From Noviherbaspirillum malthae (GTDB taxonomy: Bacteria; Pseudomonadota; Gammaproteobacteria; Burkholderiales; Burkholderiaceae_D), in the NCBI RefSeq assembly GCF_015352985.1, contig NZ_JACYXF010000009.1:1-64000 (forward strand): a DNA stretch of 64,000 nucleotides, read 5' to 3'. The notes under the pieces are model-generated. The model did not search any database and was not told the DNA's origin. It saw only the letters and a list, made by a program, of their open reading frames with translations. This document shows positions 43,194 through 50,609 of the stretch, piece after piece (position 1 is the stretch's first letter; every line of letters starts with the position of its first letter). The translations under genes and the position numbers were made by a program.

Positions 43194-44858
43194 ATGACAA
43201 AAATACGCAGCGGCGGCACGCAGACCATGACCGATCAGAGCTACACGGAAATTGCCAAGAGGCTTGAAAAGCTGACCGAACTCAGCCTGGAGCTGAGCAC
43301 CAACCGCGATATCGCGTCGCTGCAGGACCGCATCCTGAAAGCTGCCAAGAGCATGACGCATTCCGACGGCGGCACGCTCTACCGCACCAGCCCGGACGGC
43401 CGAAGCCTGAGCTTCCACATCTCGATCAACGATTCGCTCGGCATGTACCAGGGCGGCGTCAGCGGGCACAAGATCAATATTCCCGACCTGCCGCTCTACC
43501 TTGCCGACGGCAGCAGGAACCTCGGCTCGGTGGCCGCCTATGCCGCCAATACCGGCACCTCGGTCAATATCGCCGATGTCTACCAGGCCGACGGCTTCAA
43601 CTTCTCCGGCATGCGCCAGTTCGACGAGCAGTACAGCTATCACTCGCAATCCTTCCTGACGGTGCCGATGCGCAACCACGAGGATGAGCTGATCGGCGTG
43701 CTCCAGCTGGTCAATGCCAAGGACCTCAAGACGGGCAATCCGAAGCCGTTCACCGATACCGACCAGCGCTTCATCGAGGCGCTGGCTTCGCAGGCGGCGA
43801 TCGCCATCACCAACTCGCAGCTGATCGCACGGCTGGAAGACCTGTTCGAATCCTTCATCAAGCTCATCAACATCGGCATCGATGAAAAGTCGCCGCATAC
43901 CGGCCGCCACTGCGAACAGGTGCCCGAACTGACCATGATGCTCGCCCAGGCGGTGCATGACACGAAGACCGGGCCGTTCGCCGACTTCGAAATGACCGAT
44001 CGCGACCGGCGCCAGCTCTGGATCGCCGGCCTGCTGCATGACTGCGGCAAGATCACCACGCCGGTGCATGTGGTGGAAAAGGCGACCAAGCTCGAAACCA
44101 TCTTCGACCGTGTCCACCTGGTCGACACCCGCTTCGAAGTGCTCAAGCGCGACGCGGAGATCCGCGCGCTGAAGGAGAAGCTCGCCTGCGGCAGCGACAC
44201 GCGCCACCATGAGGAAATCAACCGCCGCCTGTCCGCCGAGCTTGCGCGCATGGATGACGACCGCGCCTTCCTGCGCCATGCCAACGTCGGCAGCGAAAGC
44301 ATGTCGGCCGACGACCAGAAGCGGGTGATCGACATTGCCCGGAAATACCGCTGGATCGGCCCCGACGGCATGGAGCGCGACCTGCTGGACGACGAAGAGA
44401 TGGGCAATCTCAACATCCGCGCCGGCACGCTCAATCCGCAGGAGCGCGACATCATCAACAACCATATCTCGGTCACGATCCGCATGCTGGAGTCGCTGCC
44501 GTGGCCCAAGCACCTGCAGAACGTGCCCGAATATGCCGGCGGACATCATGAACGCATGGACGGGCAGGGTTATCCGCGCGGTCTGCGCGGCGACCAGATG
44601 CCGGTGCAGGCGCGCATGATGGCGATTGCCGACATCTTCGAGGCGCTGACCGCCAAGGACCGCCCCTATAAGAAGGGCAAGAGCCTGTCGGAGTCGCTGC
44701 GCATCCTCGGCGGCTTCCGCGAGCGCAACCATATCGATCCCGACCTGTTCGATGTCTTCATCCGGCAGAAGGTCTATCTCGAATACGCCAGGCGCTTCAT
44801 GGACCCGGCGCAGATCGACCATGTGGACGAGAACGCGATACCGGGCTACACGCCATAG
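43194..44858 (+). CDS. GAF-HD-GYP domain protein, probable c-di-GMP phosphodiesterase
   Basis: A 554-residue cytosolic protein. The GAF domain (about residues 15-220) is followed by an HD-GYP domain with the metal site LLHDCGKITTP (H282, D283) and HHERMDGQGYPRGLRG (from H451). A roughly 100-residue insertion (KATKLETIFDRVHLVDTRFE onward, lysine/arginine-rich) separates these two motifs, longer than in standard HD-GYP domains. HD-GYP enzymes open c-di-GMP to pGpG or GMP; GAF often binds cyclic nucleotides, so cAMP control is conceivable. An alternative start lies at 43227. It sits between the cAMP phosphodiesterase-like and cyclase genes. Confidence 0.9.
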   Translation: MTKIRSGGTQTMTDQSYTEIAKRLEKLTELSLELSTNRDIASLQDRILKAAKSMTHSDGGTLYRTSPDGRSLSFHISINDSLGMYQGGVSGHKINIPDLPLYLADGSRNLGSVAAYAANTGTSVNIADVYQADGFNFSGMRQFDEQYSYHSQSFLTVPMRNHEDELIGVLQLVNAKDLKTGNPKPFTDTDQRFIEALASQAAIAITNSQLIARLEDLFESFIKLINIGIDEKSPHTGRHCEQVPELTMMLAQAVHDTKTGPFADFEMTDRDRRQLWIAGLLHDCGKITTPVHVVEKATKLETIFDRVHLVDTRFEVLKRDAEIRALKEKLACGSDTRHHEEINRRLSAELARMDDDRAFLRHANVGSESMSADDQKRVIDIARKYRWIGPDGMERDLLDDEEMGNLNIRAGTLNPQERDIINNHISVTIRMLESLPWPKHLQNVPEYAGGHHERMDGQGYPRGLRGDQMPVQARMMAIADIFEALTAKDRPYKKGKSLSESLRILGGFRERNHIDPDLFDVFIRQKVYLEYARRFMDPAQIDHVDENAIPGYTP

Positions 44859-44882
44859 CCGCATGACACAATAGGAGAACAC

Positions 44883-47150
44883 ATGCGGCGCCTCCTGCAC
44901 AAATACGGCCTGCGCTGGCTGATCGGCATGATCTTCACGCTGGCCGCCGCAGCGGCGGTGCTGCATTACCTGCCGGCGGCGCTGCTCGAGCGCATCGATG
45001 TGTTCGCCTATGACATGCGCATGCGCCTGGAAAAGCCGGAGCTCGATCCGCGCATCGTCATCGTCGACATCGACGAGCGCAGCATCACCGGCGTCGGGCG
45101 CTGGCCATGGAGCCGCGATACGGTGGCCAGGCTGATCGACCGTCTCAGCGAGCAGTACCATGCGCGCACCGTCGCCTTCGACGTGATCTTTTCCGAGGCC
45201 GATACCAGCTCGGGCTATACAACATTGGAAGCCCTGGCGAAGAGGGAATTGCGCGATGTCGACGGCTTCCGGGAGCGCATCCGCGCGCTCAAGCCGCGCT
45301 TCGACTATGACGGACGCATGGCCGATTCGCTGCGCGACCGGCCGACCATTCTCGGCTACTACCTTTCCAATGAAACCAGTGCCGTCAGCAAGGGCCGGCT
45401 GCCGCCGCCTGCGTTCACGGTCAGCCATCTGAAGGGCAGGGAGATCGAGTCGCCGGTCTATCGCGCCTACAGCGGCAATCTGGATGCCTTGCAAGGCGCG
45501 GCCAAGGCCGGCGGCTTCATGAACCCCACGCCGGATGCCGACGGCGCAATCCGCCGCCTGCCGCTGCTGGCCCGCGTCGGCGACAATTATTACGAGTCGC
45601 TGGCGCTGGCCACCGCCCGTGTCGGACTCGGCGCAAGCGTGGTGCGGCCGGTATTCTTTTCCAGCGACGAAACGCTTTTCTCGGCCGGGCTCAGCCGCGA
45701 TTACGGCGCGCTGAAAGCCATCCGCATGAACAGCAAGCCGCAGTCCACCATGGTGCCGCTGGAGCGCAACCTGACTGCGCTGGTCAACTTCCGCGGGCCC
45801 GGCGGACCGCAGGGCGGGCACTTTCGCTACGTGTCCGCCGTCGACGTGCTCAACGGAAGCGTGCCGACGGAGCAGCTTGCCGATGCCATCGTTCTCGTCG
45901 GCACCACCTCGGCCGGGCTGAAGGATCTGCGGGCGACGCCGGTCAACATCGATTACCCGGGCGTGGAGCTGCATGCCAACGTCATCGCCTCCATTCTCGA
46001 CGGCGACTTCAAGCAGCAGCCGGATTTCAGCATCGCCATCGAACTGTTCCAGATCGCCGCCATCGGCCTCGTTCTCGGCCTGCTGCTGCCGGTGCTGACA
46101 CCGGTCTGGTCCATCCTGCTCTCGCTGCTTGCCGCCGCCGCTATCATCGGCTGGAATCTCGCGATGTACCATGTCTTCAGCTGGGTCGTGCCGCTGGCGG
46201 CCGCCATGCTGCTGATCATCGCGCTGTCGGTCTTCAATCTCGCCTGGGGCTACCTGTTCGAATACCGCAGGGGCAGGGCCATGGTGAACCTGTTCGGCGA
46301 ATACGTGGCGCCTGAACTGGTCGCGGAAATGGCGGCCGATCCGCGCAGCTACAGCATGGAGGGCGAGAGCCGGGAGCTGACCGTGCTGTTCTGCGACGTG
46401 CGCGGCTTCACCACGATCTCCGAGGGACTCGATCCGAATGCACTGCGCGAATACATCAACCTCTACCTCACCGCCATGTCGGAAGACATCCGCGGCAACC
46501 GCGGCACACTCGACAAATATATCGGCGATGCGGTGATGGCCTTCTGGGGCGCGCCGGTGCACCTGCCCGATCACGCCTCGCGTGCCGTCGCCACCGCCCT
46601 GAAAATGCAGCAGACCGCGCGCAGGCTGAACGAGGATTTCGTTGCACGCAGCTGGCCGCCGCTCAGGATCGGCATCGGCCTGAACACCGGCGAGATGCGG
46701 GTCGGCGACATGGGCTCGAAGATCCGCCGCGCCTATACCGTGATGGGCGATGCGGTGAACCTGTCGTCGCGGCTGGAAGGCATCACCAAGGTGTATGGCG
46801 CAGGAATTGCGGTCGGCCCTGCCACGCGCGCTGCCGCAGCGGAATTTGCCTACCGGGAACTGGACAGGGTAAGGGTCAAGGGCAAGAATGAACCGGTTCC
46901 GATCTTCGAGCCGCTTTGCCTGCAGGAAGAACTCGGCGACGAGGCGAAGGATGAACTGATCCAGTGGCACGCGGCGCTGGAGCTGGTGCGACGGCAGTTC
47001 TGGAATGATGCCGAGACCGCATTGCAGACGCTGCATGCGAAGCATCCGGAGGATGGCCTGTACCGGCTCTATCTGGAGCGGGTGGCCTATTACCGCAGCA
47101 ATCCGCCGGGGCAGGACTGGGATGGCGTGACGACTTTCGACACGAAATAG
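44883..47150 (+). CDS. CHASE2-domain class III adenylate/guanylate cyclase
   Basis: A 755-residue membrane enzyme. It has an N-terminal helix (about 12-32), an extracytoplasmic CHASE2 sensor (about 35-375: RIVIVDIDERSITGVGRWPW, VVRPVF, GVELHANVIASILDGDF), three helices (about 385-455) and a class III cyclase domain (about 490-665). Both metal aspartates are present (D505 in LFCDVRGFTTI; D549 in KYIGDAVMAFWGAP). The transition-state region reads GDAVNLSSRLEG. Length and motifs fit CHASE2 adenylate cyclases, which sense unknown external signals and make cAMP. It begins 24 bp after the HD-GYP gene stop. Confidence 0.94.
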   Translation: MRRLLHKYGLRWLIGMIFTLAAAAAVLHYLPAALLERIDVFAYDMRMRLEKPELDPRIVIVDIDERSITGVGRWPWSRDTVARLIDRLSEQYHARTVAFDVIFSEADTSSGYTTLEALAKRELRDVDGFRERIRALKPRFDYDGRMADSLRDRPTILGYYLSNETSAVSKGRLPPPAFTVSHLKGREIESPVYRAYSGNLDALQGAAKAGGFMNPTPDADGAIRRLPLLARVGDNYYESLALATARVGLGASVVRPVFFSSDETLFSAGLSRDYGALKAIRMNSKPQSTMVPLERNLTALVNFRGPGGPQGGHFRYVSAVDVLNGSVPTEQLADAIVLVGTTSAGLKDLRATPVNIDYPGVELHANVIASILDGDFKQQPDFSIAIELFQIAAIGLVLGLLLPVLTPVWSILLSLLAAAAIIGWNLAMYHVFSWVVPLAAAMLLIIALSVFNLAWGYLFEYRRGRAMVNLFGEYVAPELVAEMAADPRSYSMEGESRELTVLFCDVRGFTTISEGLDPNALREYINLYLTAMSEDIRGNRGTLDKYIGDAVMAFWGAPVHLPDHASRAVATALKMQQTARRLNEDFVARSWPPLRIGIGLNTGEMRVGDMGSKIRRAYTVMGDAVNLSSRLEGITKVYGAGIAVGPATRAAAAEFAYRELDRVRVKGKNEPVPIFEPLCLQEELGDEAKDELIQWHAALELVRRQFWNDAETALQTLHAKHPEDGLYRLYLERVAYYRSNPPGQDWDGVTTFDTK

Positions 47151-47289
47151 GACGTGCTGCGGCAAGCGAGCCGGCGCCGATACAAGTTGTTGCAACCCTT
47201 ACGCAACGACACTGGCTTCGGTGCTTCGGGTGGCGTTTAATGAGTGCATTCCACTTTGTTCCCGTCATCTTTTCGATAGCGAGCTTCCC

Positions 47290-47820
47290 ATGAAAAACAA
47301 CGCATCCAAGATCTTTGCCGCCCTGCTTGCCGGCGCCGTCCTCGCCGGCTGCGCAAGCCCCAACTATCCGTATCCGGCTTCATCGTCGTCCTATCCGTAT
47401 CCGGCCTCGCCGGCACCTGGGCCTTATCCTTATCCTGCGCAGACCACCTATCCCGCGCAGACTACCACCCAGCCGGGCTACGGCTATCAGTTCGGCGTGA
47501 TCGACTCGATCCAGGCAGTGCAGGGCAATGCGCAGAACAACGGCATCGGCGTCGGCACCGTGGTCGGCGGCGTGGTCGGCGGTCTGCTGGGCAATCAGGT
47601 CGGCGGCGGCAGCGGCAGGAAAGCGGCGACGGTGGCCGGCGTGATCGGCGGCGCCATGGTGGGCAACCAGATGGAGCGCAACACCCAGGCGCACAACGCC
47701 TATCAGGTCGGCGTGCGCCTGGATAACGGCAGCTACCGCACCGTCCTGCAGGACAGCGTCGGCGACCTGTATGTCGGCAGCCGGGTGCGCATCGAGAATG
47801 ATCGGATCTACCGCCAGTAA
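47290..47820 (+). CDS. Glycine-zipper outer-membrane lipoprotein (17-kDa antigen-like)
   Basis: A 176-residue lipoprotein with a type II signal peptide and lipobox (LLAGAVLAGCAS, Cys22 or nearby). A Tyr/Pro-rich linker has repeated YPYPAS and YPAQTT, followed by a glycine-zipper 2TM domain (GVGTVVGGVVGGLLGNQVGG, AGVIGGAMVGNQME). A small C-terminal SH3-like end (VGVRLDNGSYRTVLQDSVGD) completes it. Such lipoproteins (SlyB/PcP family) stabilise the outer membrane. The ATG at 47290 directly starts the signal peptide. Confidence 0.92.
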   Translation: MKNNASKIFAALLAGAVLAGCASPNYPYPASSSSYPYPASPAPGPYPYPAQTTYPAQTTTQPGYGYQFGVIDSIQAVQGNAQNNGIGVGTVVGGVVGGLLGNQVGGGSGRKAATVAGVIGGAMVGNQMERNTQAHNAYQVGVRLDNGSYRTVLQDSVGDLYVGSRVRIENDRIYRQ

Positions 47821-47829
47821 GTGCCGCAG

Positions 47830-48960
47830 TTATGCGCGCGGGCGGTTGCCGGCAGCGGCCGGATGCTGCCGCGCGACCGCGTGACGGCAGGCATCGACCA
47901 CGCCGCCGGCCGCATGGGCATAGGTGTATTCGCTTGCCATCGCCGTGCTGTTGCGCGAGAGCGCATTCCATTCTTCCGCCTGCGTCAGCAGGCGCGCCGC
48001 ATTCGCGCTCCAGGCTTCGACATCGAGCGCTTCGATATAGCCGTTGTGTCCATGCACGACGAGCTCGCCCGCCACGCCGGCTTCCGGCGTGACCAATACC
48101 GGCAAGCCTGCGGCGCAGGCTTCGTTGGCCACCACGCCCCAGGGATCCCAGCTGGTCGGGAAGAGAAACAGCTTGGCCGCCTGGTAGATGCGCGGCAGTT
48201 CCTGATGCGACGTGAAGCCGTGGAAGCGGGTCTCGACCAGGCCGGCATGGCGTGCCGCGAGCTCGCGCAGTTCGGCTTCCTGCGGCCCCGCACCGACGAA
48301 CATGATGCTGGTGCTGCGGCCGAGCCTGCGTGCCGTCGCCAGCGCCACTTCAAAGGCGAACAGCGGATTCTTGACCGCTTCGATGCGGCCGCAGAACAGA
48401 AAGTCCACTTCGCGCCTGACTTCGAACGAGGGGGCGAATTTGTCGTTGTCCACGCACAGGCAGGACCGGAAGCAGGCATCGCCGGCCACGCCATAACCCT
48501 GATGCAGCTGCATGCCGCCGTTGCTGGCGGCGACGAATGCCGACGAACGCGCATAGACCAGGCGGCGTACCGCCTTGTGCCAGCGTCCCAGGCCCTTTTC
48601 CGACCGGACCGTGCCGTCGGTCATCGCAACATGCGGAATGCGGCGCGCCACAGCGAAGGCGAACGCATACAAATGCGTGGGATTGAAGCCGCCGGTGATG
48701 ATCACGTCGGGTGAAAATCCATGCAGCGCCGCGACCACGCCCGGATTGTTGTGGATGTAGCGGCCCTTGATGGTGATGATGCGTTCCCTCAGGAACTGAT
48801 GGCCGAAATGCAGTGCGGGGATTTCCCAATGCCGGTTCGGTTCGCGCCGGGTGCAGAACAGCGCCTGCAGGGTCACGCCCGGCATCCCGTCGAGCGCCTC
48901 GAAGAAGGGTATGCGGTAGGGCGGCAATTCATTCGATACCAGGGAAAGTCGCAGCATCAT
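47830..48960 (-). CDS. Glycosyltransferase family 4-like protein
   Basis: A 376-residue GT-B glycosyltransferase. The N-terminal Rossmann domain starts LRLSLVSNELPPYRIPFFEA. The C-terminal GT1/GT4 domain shows DFLFCGRIEAVKNPLFAFEV, IMFVGAGPQEAEL, RIYQAAKLFLFPTSWDPWGV and the E-x7-E motif region NEACAAGLPVLVTPEAGVAG. Its nucleotide-sugar donor is unknown. No other polysaccharide gene is adjacent, so it may decorate a surface molecule or protein; glycosylation of TpsA is only a speculation. Start at 48960 (ATGATG), with a longer frame to 49035. Confidence 0.9.
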   Translation of the reverse strand: MMLRLSLVSNELPPYRIPFFEALDGMPGVTLQALFCTRREPNRHWEIPALHFGHQFLRERIITIKGRYIHNNPGVVAALHGFSPDVIITGGFNPTHLYAFAFAVARRIPHVAMTDGTVRSEKGLGRWHKAVRRLVYARSSAFVAASNGGMQLHQGYGVAGDACFRSCLCVDNDKFAPSFEVRREVDFLFCGRIEAVKNPLFAFEVALATARRLGRSTSIMFVGAGPQEAELRELAARHAGLVETRFHGFTSHQELPRIYQAAKLFLFPTSWDPWGVVANEACAAGLPVLVTPEAGVAGELVVHGHNGYIEALDVEAWSANAARLLTQAEEWNALSRNSTAMASEYTYAHAAGGVVDACRHAVARQHPAAAGNRPRA

Positions 48961-49229
48961 GGATGACAGTGGTTGGTTCCGCGGCGGGCAGGAAGCGCCG
49001 GCGCGGTGAAGTACCTGTACAGTTTGTGATTGCAATTCAGGCGCCGCGTTCGACGCCGATGATTGCGTATTCGAAGCAATCCGCGCATTCGATGCGGCGC
49101 ATCAAACACGCTGGCAATGTGCCGCGCATGCTGCTGGATGCCGGTTGTCCGATGCACGCGGCCGATGGACATGACGGATCGGACGGCATGGCAAGCCGTT
49201 TCGGTCGCTGAATGATGGAAAGGAGTCGA
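48961..49229. other. Intergenic region between divergent glycosyltransferase and dioxygenase-like genes
   Basis: About 270 bp. I see no gene, strong promoter or repeat in it. Confidence 0.35.
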
Positions 49230-49964
49230 ATGATGTCTGCCGGAAAAACCTATGTGCATGCCGGACGCCGGCGTGCCATCTTCCGTCTGAATGCGCTCGG
49301 GCTGGGCGCGGTGCTCGGCACCGGCTTGGGAAGCGGCAATGCGGCCGCGCAGGCGCCTGCCGCCTGCGCCCTCATGCCCGCTGCGACGGCAGGGCCGTTT
49401 CCGCTGCTGGCCTTTCTCGGCACCAGGGCGGCGGTCCGCCGCGATATCCGCGAATCCCGGCCCGGCGTACCGCTGACGCTGAATATCCGGCTGCAGAACA
49501 TCGACGCGGGCTGCGCGCCGATTCGCAACGCCGCCGTCTATGTCTGGCATTGCGACCGCGATGGAGGCTATTCCGGCTACAGCAACGGCAGCAACGGAGA
49601 CCATCGCGGCGGCACTTTCCTGCGCGGGATACAGATGAGCGACGAGCAGGGGCAGGTCAGCTTCACCACCATCTTTCCCGGCTGGTATCCGGGCCGCATC
49701 ACGCATATCCATTTCCAGGTGTATCTGCGCGATGCCAAGGGTGGCCGCGCTGCCGCAACCAGCCAGCTGGCCTTTCCCGATGACGTGGTGCGCAGGGTGT
49801 ATGCAACCGACGCCTATCCGCGCGGACAGAACGGCACGGTGCGTGACATCGCCGACGACGGGCTGTTCAGCGGAGACGGCCGCCTCCAGACGGCCACGGT
49901 CAGCGGCAGCGTCGCGAGCGGCCTGGTGGCCGCTTTGAATGTCGGAGTTAGTGCGGGTGCATGA
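49230..49964 (+). CDS. Exported intradiol ring-cleavage dioxygenase-like protein
   Basis: A 244-residue protein. The N-terminus has an arginine-rich, Tat-like export signal (AGRRRAIFRLNALGLGAVLG, then an AAAQA cleavage-like site near residue 41). The rest is the intradiol dioxygenase beta-sandwich. All four expected ferric-iron ligands are recognisable: Y114 (DRDGGYSGY), Y153, H159 and H161 (PGWYPGRITHIHF). Exported members of this family exist (some attack catechols from lignin), but their roles are poorly known. It is not PcaGH, which is cytosolic and two-subunit. The ATG at 49230 is chosen since AAAGGAG lies just upstream; the frame begins at 49212. Confidence 0.88.
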   Translation: MMSAGKTYVHAGRRRAIFRLNALGLGAVLGTGLGSGNAAAQAPAACALMPAATAGPFPLLAFLGTRAAVRRDIRESRPGVPLTLNIRLQNIDAGCAPIRNAAVYVWHCDRDGGYSGYSNGSNGDHRGGTFLRGIQMSDEQGQVSFTTIFPGWYPGRITHIHFQVYLRDAKGGRAAATSQLAFPDDVVRRVYATDAYPRGQNGTVRDIADDGLFSGDGRLQTATVSGSVASGLVAALNVGVSAGA

Positions 49965-50138
49965 GACGATTCGATGTCATTGCATCGTCATGCCGCCGTC
50001 ATTCTGGCGTAAGAAAAGCGTGCTTGAAAAATGACGGTATCCGGAAAGCTCGCGGACAAAGCCGCTACATCGCCCGCTTTATTTGCTTCCAAGCGTAAAT
50101 TTCGGCGCAAACCCGCAGCCAGACGCCATTTCTTTTGT

Positions 50139-50144
50139 TAGAAT
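50139..50144 (+). promoter_or_regulatory. Probable -10 box (TAGAAT) of the HU gene
   Basis: TAGAAT within TTTGTTAGAATC lies 25 bp before the ribosome site. No convincing -35 was found at 16-18 bp, so the call rests on the -10 and the gene's need for strong expression. Confidence 0.35.
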
Positions 50145-50169
50145 CAGGGCCTTTTCTGAAAGGAACATG

Positions 50170-50445
50170 ATGAACAAAACTGAACTGGTAGACGCAATCG
50201 CGGCAGAGTGCGACCTGTCGAAAACAGCCGCTCAACGCGCCCTGGACTCGGTCATCAACAATATCGTGAAAGCGGTTGCCGAAGGCAAGACCGTGCAGCT
50301 GGTCGGTTTCGGCAGCTTCGGCAGCGGCACCCGCGCCGAGCGCACCGGACGCAACCCGCGTACCGGCGAGGAAATCAAGATTGCTTCCGCCAAGACGGTC
50401 AAGTTCTCCGCTGGCAAGGCATTCAAGGACGCCGTCAACGGCTGA
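50170..50445 (+). CDS. HU family DNA-binding protein
   Basis: A 91-residue HU-type protein beginning [20 protein letters not shown]. It contains [20 protein letters not shown] and [20 protein letters not shown], including the RNPRTGE tip of the DNA-embracing beta arm. HU bends and compacts the nucleoid. Two adjacent ATG codons (50167, 50170) follow AAAGGA; the second gives the standard MNK start and better spacing. A very strong terminator follows. It is most like HU-beta (hupB), but with one HU gene in view the paralogue is not certain. Confidence 0.96.
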   Translation: MNKTELVDAIAAECDLSKTAAQRALDSVINNIVKAVAEGKTVQLVGFGSFGSGTRAERTGRNPRTGEEIKIASAKTVKFSAGKAFKDAVNG

Positions 50446-50473
50446 TAGCAGCCTGAAGAACGGCACGATTTCC

Positions 50474-50510
50474 GCGGCGAAGATTATTGCATCTTCGCCG
50501 CTTTCTTTTT
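50474..50510 (+). terminator. Rho-independent terminator of the HU gene
   Basis: GCGGCGAAGAT and ATCTTCGCCGC form a perfect 11-bp stem with a TATTGC loop, followed by TTTCTTTTT. It also faces the convergent histidine kinase gene. Confidence 0.93.
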
Positions 50511-50609
50511 CCCTCCCTTTTTTCTTCCCTCTTTTCCTCGCTTCGAAATCATCGACATCGATGAGCGGCAGCGCATTGCCATTGACACTTGCCATTGCCC
50601 GCAGCGGAT

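Noticed and set aside
42240..47195. A 1651-codon open frame on the minus strand opposite the phosphodiesterase, HD-GYP and cyclase genes
   Set aside because: It is a shadow frame of GC-rich coding DNA: it is His/Arg/Asp/Gln-rich, without domains, and lies wholly opposite three genes with intact catalytic motifs.
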